A DNA stretch of 64,000 nt from assembly GCA_916613615.1 (NCBI GenBank), contig OU744726.1, positions 64,496,987 through 64,560,986 on the forward strand, read 5' to 3'. The position numbers and the translations under genes are program-made. The notes beneath the pieces are model-generated. The model had not been told where the DNA came from, made no database searches, and saw only the letters and a program-made list of their open reading frames with translations. The stretch comes from Steromphala cineraria. Its lineage: Eukaryota; Mollusca; Gastropoda; Trochida; Trochidae. This document shows, one piece after another, positions 47,533 through 58,134 of the stretch (position 1 is the stretch's first letter; the number at the start of each line of letters is the position of its first letter).

Positions 47533-50500
47533 GTGATGATGGTGATGGTGATGGTGATGATGATGATGGTGATTGTGATTGTGATTGTGATGATGATATT
47601 GATGATACTGATGAAGACGAACTAAATATTGGTCATAACATTCCCTCAATGGTGAAATATTGCATAAGTTACACAAGCACTTCAATTTATCTTGATCAAG
47701 GGTCCAAATATTATACCTTTCTAAATTTACATCTGACACGATATGTGTCGAAAGGTTGAATATAGAATGAACGGTGCAACGTAAGTGGTCGCCGTATGTC
47801 TTATAGAGATATTTGGAGAAATTAATCCAGACTTATATCTTATGAAAATATAAAGAGTTATATCTCAGCCTATGAAGAGATTTTCATATATACCTCGTAA
47901 GGGTTTCGAGAGAAATATATTGTGAAGATATTGGAAGAAATATCTCCGATCAATAACATATATTTAAAGATATCTATCAAAGATGGTTGCTTCAGTCGTG
48001 AAAAGGCTAACGCTAATTAAGTGCCAAACGTGTTTAAGATGAATATTTCATGAGTTATGGTTACGCGAAGAATAACAAAATCCCTTACTCCATCTGTGTG
48101 ACTCGCTCCGACAATGCTGAGATGACGGCGAACATTCTGAATGTGATCTGACTGGCATCGTCAATCTTCAACACCTACAAACATATGTAAACGAGTTAGG
48201 ATAACTGCTTTTTATTCTTCACATTCCTTTGCATTGCAATTTTTCTAAAAAAATAAACTACATTCCTTAAATACAGTAGAACCCAGATATAACGAATTCC
48301 AAGGGACCAAAGAATTTAGTTCGCTATATCCGGTGTTAGCTACTCACGTTTGCATAAAGCTTTTGACGGGACTTAAAAATGTGTTCGCCCTATCCGATTG
48401 TTCGCTATATCCGAGTTCGCTATTTCGTGTTGTACTGTATCTTTAAAAAATCAATAACGTTTTAACCTGTGTTTCTCATTAAACAACCAAAACAAATATT
48501 ATCAATATCAATCAACATTTATCAATATAAAAAACTTATTCTAATATGAATATTGACAAACTCATCATATCAGGGTAAACAAGTATAGACAGAATGCGAG
48601 AAACAATTGAAAAAAGCTGCGTCACGAAATATTTTACGACATCGATTCAGTAAGACAGCTCGCCTACGAAGCTTAATTTCCGGAAACAAAACTTCAATAT
48701 GAGTTATCATCACAACCAGCCGTGATCGGCGCCGTGTTTCTTATTTATGATAGACATGTATAGCGTGATGCAATTAAGGATAATAGAGCAATTTATCAGT
48801 TTTCATAGGCTTCTTCCGAAAGTTTTATTTTTTGTTCTATGATATGCTTTTTGACATTTGGTAACTTATGTTAGCATTATTATGTTTAAATGTGTTTTAT
48901 AATTAAAGCGCGTGAATGGTAAATAATAATTCTTATTTTGGCAATAAACATTTAGCTAATAAGTATTGATATTGATTTCTTATATTATGTTGCCAATGAT
49001 CTGAATGTCTCGTGAACGATATCGTTATTTCACAAATACTTTCTTTTCTGTAAGGAAACCGTGCAAAAATAAGTTCAATTTTCTCTTTAAACTACGTAAC
49101 CGTTTCCTTAAACACATCAGTTTTGTTGTAGCCTTAAAAAGACACTTGTCGGATTGGCTAGTATGTGAAAATTCTTTGATGTAACTGATATACTTTAAAG
49201 GGGCAGTAGCACGTTTTTAGGGGGGATAGAAGGTGATGTCAGAAAAATGAAAATTAATGGTTCCAATTGAAAGACAATGTATTTAAACTAATTGGAGCAG
49301 TAATAAATCAAATATGTAACGTAAAGTTTAGCCATGTCATTCCTTTTTCTTACACAAAATGAATTAAAGGTGTTCACACAAAATGGCCGGCAATGGATTT
49401 TATGTGAATCTTCATACTTTGTCCTCTTACTATGGATGATCGGCTTGTAAAATGAGATTTTTGACTCTGTCAAAATAATACATTCAGCATTAACTTACAA
49501 TTATCAGTGAAAAATCTAAATTATAAAATTATCAAAACAAAGTGTTACTTTCCCTTTAAGCAATAAGAACTTACTTTCAGAACGTATTCCATCTGTTTGG
49601 GTGTCATTTGTTGCAGACTAGGAACACCATCAAGAGCAATTCGGGTTTCCTGTTAACAAATGACATATTCGACATATTCTTTTGATTTTTTCACTGCACT
49701 ACTTTTACTCTGTGTAAGTGACATAAGAATGCAATTACATAGTTGCTACTTGTTCATACATGATACTTAAATACTGTGTATACGTAACATTGTCATATTT
49801 TGGACCACGCTATCTTCAATTATACAAATTCTTGCACCTTTCCGGGCCGAGTCCCATGCAGTATGCGAACCCGTTCAGATAAACACCACCAGCAAAGACC
49901 ATACCAGAGTTGAAAAAGATGAATGCAATTTTATGGATATACAACTTCTTTATTCAAGTTTGCGACGTATCGACATAGATACTAATGTCGTTATCGAGCA
50001 AGTGACATTAGTATCTATGTCGAAACGTCGCAAACTTGAATAAAGAAGTTGTATATCCATAATATTGCCTTCATCTTCTTCGTCATCGCAACTTCTATAA
50101 TGCCCATCAAAGAAGTCATACCAGAGTTGGTACCTAAATGGCGAAACGGGCGAGTTGGTTAGCTGCTGGTACTCTGAGGGTGTGGGTTCGAATCCCTCAT
50201 GGGGCTCGAGTACTCTTGACGATAGTGTGATCCCAAATATAACAATGTTACTTTTGTTCACTGTCTAAATAGCATTTATCTCTAATATATGAATACGATA
50301 ATACTGGTGTGATACTTATATGGCGTCAAAACTACAGTAGAGATGCCACAATGAGGATATTTTAGAAGTTTTAGTTTATCATCCCGAGGGCTGTTTTCAT
50401 TAATTGATTTCGTCGACTTCTAAACAGAACTTTTGAAATAAATTTTCTCCAATGTATCAACATTAATTTCGATGTAAATCATGAAAGATTTGCAATACAT

Positions 50501-53500
50501 TTGCCTCTACTCGTTCCCCAACCCGGACACCTACCCCAGAGTTGATGACGGTGTCATAGTCTTCATCTTCAACAGCGAAACACCGGGCATATGACTCGAG
50601 CTTCCGGGTGTCCACGAGTCGGTAGTGAGACAGGAAGTCGATGTCGCCTGAAGGTGAAGATCATAATAAGTCAACATCCACAAGTCGCCGAATACAGATG
50701 AAGCATTAATGAGCAAGGATAAGACGGAAATGCATGCAAACTTCAATTATTTGTGAATTTAATTAAAAGTAAAATCATTGTTTGAGCAATGTCAACTATT
50801 ACAGTAGGCATCATCTAAATTATCATCTATCATCGGCTAAATAGTCATTCTTGTAAACACGTCTTTGTTATAATTAAAACACATGAATCCTTTTTTGTAT
50901 CACAAAAAATCTGTGCCATCTGTTGATCAATGTCATATATATCATCTATTGACATATGAATCTGATAGCCATCTGATAGCTAAGGTCAAGTTTAATTTCG
51001 GCGGAGATACAAACGGAAAAAACCGTTTGTACTATGTAAGATATGTACTGCAGGGCGAATCTAAAAAAATTGAACAAATAAATTGGTAAATATATAAGGC
51101 CTTAAAACTGCAATCACGGTATCATAAACCCTGAAATGGAAAGTCTTAGAGATGGTAAGGTAGGCAGCCTTTGTTATCTAGGTCCTATTCATTGTCTAAT
51201 GAATATTGTCCCATTGTACATGTATATCAAAAGAAATAGATATCAAGAGAGATTGATAAAACATTTTGAAACAAATGACTTGCAGATATTACACATATAT
51301 TTGCGTTAGCTGATAATCAAAACTGTCCGGAGTTCGGGCAACCTCGGTGGTGTCCGAACCTTGATCAGTTTGCCCTTATTCAAGTAGAATAACATTTAGT
51401 CTTCAGAATTTTTTAAAAAAATATTGACAAAATTTTAAAACAAATCATGTATTATAACAAAATGGAACCCAGAAGATGCCAAAGCTGAGAGAACTAGACT
51501 TACTATACATTTCTAGACTGGGTTGATCATCAATGAAATATTTTTGCTTTAGGGTCTGGATGACAGACTATTATTCAAGATGCGAGCGTCCTTTACGAAA
51601 ATGGGTAATCTAGAACCATGGACAAGTGGAATGATAGCTTACCTCTCTCGTCGAGGTCCTTGGCATAGTCCTCTTGAAGGTTAGACTGGTCCATCACCTT
51701 CCTGATGTGGTCAAGGATTGCCTGACCACCCCGCTTCATCAGGACATTCACTCGACGTGTACCTTTCACTGGAATAGATTCATGTTTAGATGTACAGCAA
51801 TGGTTGGTGCTTCTGTAAAATCAATTTCATCTTTAAAGGGGAATTAGAACGTTTTTTGAAAACTTCCTATTCCTGATAATTGTAAGTTAACGCTAAATGT
51901 ATTATTTTGACAGTGTCAAAGATCTCATTACACAAACCAACAATCCATAGTCAGTGAACAAATAATAAAGATTCACATTAAATCCATTGGCGGCCATTTT
52001 TGTGTGAATACCTTTAAATTCATTTTGTGTAAGAAAAAGGAATCGTATGGATGAACTTTATATGATATATTTTATTTATTACTGCTTCATTTAGTTGTCT
52101 TTCAATTGGAACCATTTATTTTCACATTCCTGACATCACCTTATAGCCCCCCCCCCCTAAAAACGTGCTACTGCCCCTTTAAATGTTAAACACGATTTTG
52201 TGCTAAAGAATTGTACATAAAGTGGTGCTTCTATGACGTAAGTCTTTAATTGGAATTATAAACAAATGTTGGTACCCTTATATAATCAGTCTTAAACTTG
52301 AAATGTACAAAGGGTGGTGCTTTTGAAAAATAAGATTAAGAAAATAAGAAGGTTTGACATTTGTATACAATTTACTCTTGCGAAAGAAATACAAAAATGT
52401 AATAATCGTTCTAATTTGAATTTATATTTTATTTGAAATCAAGGCTACGATGTCAATTATTGTCTTGAGTGTCAATGATTGAAATGTTGATGATGCAAAC
52501 CATAAAACAATATAGAATGATCCGTTCATTGTTAAAATTATTAACAAATGGCATTGTTATAATATTATATAAATATCATATAAAATGATGTTTTGTATTA
52601 ATAAAGAGTCAGTACTTACAGGTGGAGACATCAAGGTCGCTATCACCAGCCAGGTCGTCAGTTTTAACATCGCTATCATAGTCTGATAACCGTCTTGTCC
52701 CGATGGTTTTCTTGTGGTCAGTGATTCGAATCCGATCTCCAAACTTCTCCTGAAATGACATTGATGCAAAATGATGAAATACACCAAGAGGACGTTACTT
52801 ATTCGCTGAAGCAAACCTAATATAGATGAAGGTAAAATGAATAAAAAAATGTTGACATCGTTTTGAAATATTATTAGCACCGAACACTAAGATAGTAACG
52901 TTTGTTCAATGGCGTAAATCCTCGATGAAAATGTCAAAATAAGACGGACGTCAAATAATGCCTTATAGAATTTTATATTTCTTCAATGTTATCTCATAAT
53001 TTGGTAAACATTGAGTTGACAAAATGCAAAAAGATAAATTATGTTAAAAATCTTAGTTTCCTTTACAAAGATAAGTCTCCTTCGACATGAAAAACCACGA
53101 ACATAATTTATGTAATACTCTGACATTAAAGGTCCATTATATCAAGTGTAAAGTTTTCTCCGTGTAATAGAACGCGTGACTAGACATGTATGTCTGAAAT
53201 GGTACTGAACACGTTTTATGCAGCGACATGTTCTAGCCGGATTACCTCCCTTATATCATATCGAATAGCTTACGAGTGATAGCAAGGGCTAATTAGTATG
53301 TGATCGGGAGTATGACTGGTTAGAACGCTGGCTCCGGTTTGAGTCGTTCTGAACATAAGATATATTATAGGCATATTCATAGTAGTCATAAACGTGATAA
53401 ACTATATTTTTAAGTAGGAGCATTTTGATGTTTAATGCAGAGTGCAATTTCTCTTCATTTCTTCATGTCTCGTACTCTCTCTCACTCTCTCTCATCTGCA

Positions 53501-56261
53501 CATGAACATGTGTTTTTTGAAAATGTATCGATGTTTATCTCTCACTTGCATTCAACATCGATATGTGAGAACAAACGTTGAAGTAACGTTCGAAGAACGT
53601 TACGCACGTCCCTGTGGGTGCCTTTTAACGGCAGAAATACGATATTCCTATTGTCTGTGTTTGCTTGCCACTAACTTTGTTCTGACATTATTTCGACAGT
53701 TACTGATACTGACAGTAAAACAAGTTGCAGATCTGCTTGCAAGCCTAAGAACATTTTAAAACAAAACAATGAATAATAATGACCAATCTATGGAACCAAT
53801 ACCAAAGCACTCTCTTTAAGGATACATTTTCAGAGAGCGGCGTCGACCTGCCTCAACCAATCTCAACTGTTTAACCTATACAGTCCTTTATAAATGACTC
53901 CGGGTATGGTATATAGAGAATATCAAACGACGTCCCATGTATCAATATTAAAATTAAACATCCACTAACCTCGACTTTACCACGTCTCGATTTTCGTTCA
54001 AAGATTTTTCAACAAAATAAAAACTGGACTTGATTTTTTTTAACTTGTCCAATTAGTATTTCATTAAGACAGCGTGTCAGTTATTTGGTATTTAACGAGA
54101 AAGCGAGTACGATAACAACACCATTGACATTTATTGACATATATACAATGTAAAAAAAGGAATTAAGTATCCATTATTTTTCGCAGAATAGAGGTTAATC
54201 CTACCATAGCTAAAATAATCGGTGACATGACCACTATTAAATGGTGGCGTCAAATTTATTTATTATGACGTCTCATCACCCGTAAGCACACGATGCTTTC
54301 ACACAATGAGTAATATCTTCACCTGGGGAGTAATAAACTGTTTTATATTACCTTCAGTAAGCGTGCAATCTCCTGTTTTGAAAGATTAGGGTCAATTCCA
54401 AGCTTTCTCAGATCATCAGCGGTCAGTTTGCTGATGTCAATTTTCTTCTTTCCTTCCCTCAATTTGATTTGACCCTTTTCGTCGACTTCAAAATAGTCAC
54501 CGTCAGAATCTACACCTGAAGTAAATGCAAATAGTCATGTACTCACCATAATACTTTATAACGTCAATGGTGCAAATTCATATGATTTTCTTTAGGACAA
54601 TTTCTTTTCGTTTGAAACTAAATGTGATTTGCAGGAGTATAATTTGAACTGGCTTTAATATATCCCGCCTTATCGTTTGCGAGAGGAAAATATGGAATAC
54701 CTTGAACATTTTTCAAAATTAGAACATCAAATAATGACTTATTAAAATTATAATTATATATATATGACAAATAACAGCATGCTGATAGGAGTAACAACCA
54801 ATGTAAGATGGCACTACTTACTTCCCTTCCGCTTCTTCTTCACTGTCTTCACGTTTCCATCCTTGTCTGAAAATACACAAATTTAAAAAATGATGAATTT
54901 TTTGGGGTATAACAAAAAATTACGATTTAATTTACAAAAATCCCAATGAAGCCATTTTAAACCTCTCAGATGATATAAATAGTTTGACATAAGTTAGTTA
55001 TCAGTAGTATTATAACCATAATGTTATCATATATTGATATGAAAACCATAATTACCATATTCATATTCGTATTCCGACCCACTACTTTCGCCATCCTGCA
55101 ACATGAAAGACGAATAAAGATGATAATTTTCATCAATAACTATCTACAATTTATATCAACATGTATAAAAAAGTAGCTAAAATAACGATCGTTGTATGTG
55201 TTGTAACATACATCAATAACATTTGTTTTCAAATTCTAACGTGAAGAAATACAACAGGGAAATGTATGTACTCTTTTCACTTTTTTCTGTAACACTGTGT
55301 TAATTTGTTAATTTGTATATTGATAACTAACGTGTTTATTCGATAACTATAGTACCGGTTTAATAACATCTAATTTTAATGAAACTATTTTATCTAAAAA
55401 AAGTACTACGTATACGAAAACGTTTCCCCATCTGTATACAGCAGCTACCTTATGATTAACATTATTCATTATCGTATGTATCAAAACGTAATTAATGAGA
55501 GTGCATGTTTTACCTTCTTAATTTTTTTCTTTGATATTATTCTCCCTTGATCGTCGTATTTCTGAAAACAAATGGAAAATGAATTAATTGGCATGTTGAG
55601 AGGGGCAGTAGCACATTTTTTGAAAATTTCATATTTTCGATTTTCAATGTTAATTGTACGTTAATGCTGAATGTATTATTTTGATAGTGTCAAAATTCCA
55701 TTACACAAACCAATCATCCATAGTCAGAGAACAAATTATAAAGATTTAGATAAAGTCCATTGGGGGCCATTTTTGTTGGAACACCTGTAATTCATTTTGT
55801 GTAAGAAAGAGGAATCGCATGGCTGAACTTTACATTATATGTTTGATTCATTACTGCTTCATTAAGTTTAAATACAGTGTCTTTCAATAGGAAACATTTA
55901 TCTAATTTTCCTGACATCACCTTCTAGATCTATCCCCCGTAAAACGCGCCACTGCACCGATAATTCACAGCGCAAGTGATTGCAAATGTACTTCACTTAT
56001 CATCTATAAATCTATCGTCATCAAACTAAAGACTGAAGGGATGGTCAATGAATGATAACATTATGTCAAGAGAAAAGAGGAAATATTAAACTTTCTTCGT
56101 GTCTTCACTACGTATATCGAGAAAAAAATCCATAATAAAATTTCAAATATATATATTCTAATATTAAATCGTTTACTTACGTATTCATACCCATCTTTTG
56201 ACTCGGGTTTGTGACCGCCCTTTTTCTTCCTTCTTCCGGTGCTGTCGTACTCTGGGAACAT
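43834..56261 (-). CDS. Gene 2: short paralogue of gene 1
   Basis: Thirteen coding exons in transcription order: 56181-56261, 55514-55561, 55056-55095, 54822-54866, 54352-54515, 52620-52749, 51643-51768, 50535-50647, 49575-49649, 48089-48174, 47248-47464, 44834-45111, 43834-43894. All junctions are GT-AG with matching phases, totalling about 487 residues. The N-terminus is lysine/glycine rich with EY and D-x-x-G repeats (DGYEYKYDDQG, EYEYEYDKDGN). Residues 72-126 carry LRKLGIDPNLSKQEI. Residues 275-400 are the EF-hand-like part with DIQRKMDLYKAMF and ISFLDYICYIPLF. The end is a serine-rich TPRSTSSLG. From the LGIDP exon on, it aligns exon by exon with gene 1; gene 1's long N-terminal half has no match. 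The start is uncertain: ATG at 56261 keeps phase, but TTCCCAG just inside it could be an acceptor for an exon not found. Function unknown. Confidence 0.82.
44460..44725. repeat. TGACGTCA-cluster element (copy 4)
   Basis: Three TGACGTCA sites (about 44581-44633) are followed by CGGCGGCGGCC, as in the other copies. The left part has small palindromic pieces (CATATCGAGG, TTCATATTTTTCATATG) but no long hairpin. It sits in the last intron of gene 2, about 110 bp from exon 12's donor. Confidence 0.6.
44834..45111 (-). CDS. Gene 2 exon 12, whose acceptor is amplified upstream
   Basis: The exon is 278 nt, entering at TTCTTTCAG (45112-45114) and opening ISFLDYICYIPLFLSMHDNI. It continues CDNPLDMSSDKY to a lysine-rich end (KKENREMVQKYT) and leaves at GTGAGT in phase 2. 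Its first 40 bases and acceptor are the seed of the 62-bp array that fills 45112-46715 immediately upstream, so the spliceosome faces many near-identical acceptors before the true one. Confidence 0.87.
45112..46715 (-). repeat. 62-bp tandem array of a gene 2 splice acceptor plus exon start
   Basis: About two dozen units of roughly 62 bp. On the coding strand each reads CATATTCTTTCAG, ATATCTTATCTTGACTTCAT, then GTGCTACATTCCTCTATTCT and a TTGAAATAGGC link. In the exon 12 frame a unit encodes ISYLDFMCYIPLFLK and then TAG, against ISFLDYICYIPLF in the true exon. The unit nearest the exon is the most exon-like; the farthest (about 46690) has lost its acceptor. A six-unit block is repeated at about 374 bp, shown by TATGATATCTG near 45889 and 46263, so a higher-order repeat has formed. 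Confidence 0.93.
47248..47464 (-). CDS. Gene 2 exon 11: degenerate EF-hand core
   Basis: The exon is 217 nt, the same length and phase as gene 1's exon 18. It encodes HLIEICDLLDIQRKMDLYKA, then NVNSDRNSNFIKADSL, then RIELIAGGLNWKQQEYIM. The acceptor CTACAG at 47465 follows a GAT-trinucleotide microsatellite in the intron. The donor is a non-consensus GAG|GTTCCT. The loop keeps aspartate and asparagine at early positions but lacks glutamate at position 12. Confidence 0.87.
47490..47605. repeat. GAT/GGT trinucleotide microsatellite
   Basis: A run of TGATGATGA with interspersed GGTGAT and TGTGAT units next to the acceptor of gene 2 exon 11. On the minus strand it translates as a long polyhistidine stretch, but it lies upstream of the acceptor in the intron and no donor or acceptor includes it in the coding frame. 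Confidence 0.92.
48272..48440. mobile_element. Pogo/Tc1-like MITE
   Basis: TACAGTAGAACCCAGATATA and AACGAATTCCAAGGGACC at the left are paired with GTTCGCTATATCCGAGTTCG and TGTACTGTA at the right. CAGTAGAACC-type ends with TA borders and repeated TTCGCTATATCCG motifs are characteristic of pogo-related MITEs (family assignment from general knowledge). Length is about 169 bp, in a gene 2 intron. Confidence 0.72.
48441..49190. other. Intronic sequence of gene 2 without recognisable elements
   Basis: Between the pogo-like MITE and the TTAA MITE, inside the intron separating gene 2 exons 9 and 10. Nothing further recognised. Confidence 0.5.
49199..49555 (-). mobile_element. Complete MITE, TTAA target site (copy 5), 19 bp from a splice donor
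   Basis: Flanked by TTAA at 49195-49198 and 49556-49559. The right end has decayed (GTGTTACTTTCCCT). It lies immediately downstream of the gene 2 exon 49575-49649, leaving only about 19 bases of intron between the donor and the target duplication. Confidence 0.87.
49925..50110. repeat. Hairpin element, ACAACTTCTTT family (copy 1)
   Basis: Arms at about 49925-49989 and 50002-50069 are complementary over more than 60 bases (TATGGATATACAACTTCTTT; CGACATAGATACTAATGTC). The right flank CATCAAAGAAGTCA resembles the element at 57966-58130. A tRNA-like sequence follows at 50135. Confidence 0.8.
50135..50215 (+). mobile_element. tRNA-derived sequence (SINE head)
   Basis: GGCGAGTTGGTTAGCTGCTG gives an A-box-like start and GGTTCGAATCCCTC an exact B box at tRNA spacing. 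It does not fold into a complete tRNA cloverleaf by eye and lies in a gene 2 intron, so it is read as a SINE head and not a tRNA gene. A trailing motif (GATCCCAAATATAACA, about 50231) recurs near 59624. Confidence 0.65.
51837..52178 (+). mobile_element. Complete MITE, TTAA target site (copy 6)
   Basis: Flanked by TTAA at 51833-51836 and 52179-52182, in the gene 2 intron, 68 bp upstream of the exon 51643-51768. The left end has diverged (AGGGGAATTAGAACG); the right end is intact (AAAACGTGCTACTGCCCCT). A poly-C run occurs near 52150. Confidence 0.85.
52881..54345. other. Gene 2 intron, no additional gene seen
   Basis: Intron between exons 54352-54515 and 52620-52749. A 105-codon plus-strand frame at 53442-53759 has no domain and no context. 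Nothing else recognised. Confidence 0.5.
55601..55959 (+). mobile_element. TTAA MITE (copy 7), ends partly decayed
   Basis: Begins AGGGGCAGTAGCACATTTTT and ends AAAACGCGCCACTGCACC, with the usual interior. No intact TTAA pair. It lies about 40 bp upstream of gene 2 exon 55514-55561 in the intron. Confidence 0.8.
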
Positions 56262-56280
56262 TACAGACCCTTGCAGAATT

Positions 56281-56522
56281 AGTTACCTGAAAACCGCGGT
56301 CTGATTGCAGTCTGATCGCGATCAACTGCATTCAGATTGCAGTTTGATCGCGGTCAACCGCGGTCTGACTGCAATCTGATCGCGGTCAACCGCGGTCTGA
56401 CTGCAATCTGATCGCGGTCAACTGCAATCAGATTGCAGTTTGATCGCGGTCAACCGCGGTCTGACTGCAATCTGATCGCGATCAACCGTGATCAGATTGC
56501 AGTCAAACTGCGGTCGATCCGA
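56281..56522. repeat. CpG-rich palindromic satellite at the 5' end of gene 2
   Basis: About 240 bp composed almost wholly of alternating motifs: CTGATCGCGGTCAACCGCGG, TCTGACTGCAATC and TCAGATTGCAGT. Short self-complementary cores (GATCGCGATC, ACCGCGGT) occur repeatedly in both orientations, so much of the block could fold on itself. It starts about 20 bases upstream of the gene 2 ATG. It is far more GC- and CpG-rich than its surroundings. Confidence 0.85.
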
Positions 56523-57960
56523 TCAGGGGTTGAGAGTGATTGTAGACATTGTCTGCATGTCGGCAGTACAGCAGAAGTTTAATCATAATAGATTGAGAAA
56601 CTCAAATCTGCCGTATTCGGTCCAAATTGATTTTACTACCTGATTTGTTATTTGTTATTCAAACTTTAACAAGTTGAACGCATACTATTCCTTTGTTCAG
56701 ATACTTCATGTCTACCTTCTTCACTGTCGTAAAACGTATAGCGATTTTTTGCACTGGTTAAAAAATGAAATAATATCCTTTTGCATAAAGTGTAATTTGA
56801 ATGTACCTTGCTACGACTTTTTGTAGCGTATGTGTGAAGTTATGAACATCGTTAACTCATCATTACTTGTATTCCTCATTCATACAGGAGAGATATATCA
56901 CTTTATGGTGTTATGAAAGCCCTTTGACTTCTCTGTAGTTTGTGGGTGTTTAAATTTTAAGACGGCCGAATGAAATCGTGAAAATCTCCATGCCAATACA
57001 CGTCATAACGTTATACACAAGTTTTAATGACAGATGTAAATTGTTAAAGAATTCGTGATATCATATTTGATTTTGTTGAATTTTGGAGGCAATAGGAAGA
57101 AGGAATAATTACTGATCATTATATTCTCGGTTTTTTGACAACACTGGGTAATTTAGACAGGACACAATGGGAGAAAGTGGTATTATTGGTGTATGACTGT
57201 CATTTTCAAATATTTTTTCAAAACTGTACATTTTAATTCTTTGAGTTCACGACCTTTTTTTAATACATTTGGAGGAAATAAAGATGGCTTATCAATCATC
57301 GTGACAATCTCACATGCCAGTATGGTAAGGCATAAATGAAACGGTACAACCAGTAGCAGTAGTAATATAAAATGTTTTCATCAAATCAAGTCTAATGGTC
57401 TATTTTCAAGGTATAACTGAAATAGAACAAGAACACATATGTAATGTTGATTATCTGTGATCAGTTTTGCCGATATACGTGCATTAATTTATATGCGAAT
57501 TGAGAATTTTGAGAATTACACCTTCCGGGCCGCATACCTTTAATGAGAAGAGACAACCTCTATGTAGATTTTGTAATTCTGTCATGAATGTAAATATTAC
57601 AGTGTTTATTTTTTCACGGGTAAGTTTATAATTATGATAACACCCGATAGAAACAGTCACAAAAAAGTTTATGAATTAATTTTTATGTACAATAGCGACT
57701 TCTGACCGATGGTGTCATATACCGCATTGATTTTTCAAAAACGTTCATCTTTTACAGGTTTAACAAGTAGTTTATTGGTCGAGTCATTCAGTGTTGCTGC
57801 CAAATTACCAGTTATCAGTATGTCAAAAGTCTTGTACTTTAAAATGGTTCAGGTTCATACACGTGGGATCAACAATTTAAGTGGGATCAACCATTAAAGT
57901 ACGAGGATTAAAAATCGGCAAAAATCTTATCGATCCCACGTGAATGTCACTTCCACTTAT
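56523..57960. other. Gene-free stretch upstream of gene 2
   Basis: No counterpart of the gene 1 N-terminal exons could be found here on the minus strand. A small palindrome with CACGTGGGATC and its complement GATCCCACGTG lies at about 57860-57941. Confidence 0.5.
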
Positions 57961-57965
57961 CGAGA

Positions 57966-58130
57966 ATAATGCAGAGGAATATATGGATGACAACTTCTTT
58001 GGTCATTGAATGCAAAGTTTACAAGAATCTGTGTTGAAAAGCCGCATGCAATGAACAAAGAAGTTGCCATCCATATATTCCTCTGCATTGCTGTCATTCC
58101 AACTTACATCATGCCTCTCAAAGAAGTTAA
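57966..58130. repeat. Hairpin element, ACAACTTCTTT family (copy 2)
   Basis: Arms at about 57968-58001 and 58057-58089 (ATGCAGAGGAATATATGGAT; ACAACTTCTTTG). Structure and right flank (CATGCCTCTCAAAGAAGTTA) match the element at 49925-50110. The loop is about 55 bases. Confidence 0.75.
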
Positions 58131-58134
58131 TCGA

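Noticed and set aside
47206..47739. A 177-codon minus-strand frame with a run of about 25 histidines
   Set aside because: The histidines are a GAT/GGT microsatellite upstream of gene 2 exon 11's acceptor (CTACAG at 47465). The true exon begins at 47464, and the paralogue has no such stretch.
50135..50215. A functional tRNA gene
   Set aside because: The B box is perfect but no complete cloverleaf with a paired acceptor stem and anticodon arm could be drawn, and it sits beside a hairpin element within an intron, as a SINE would.
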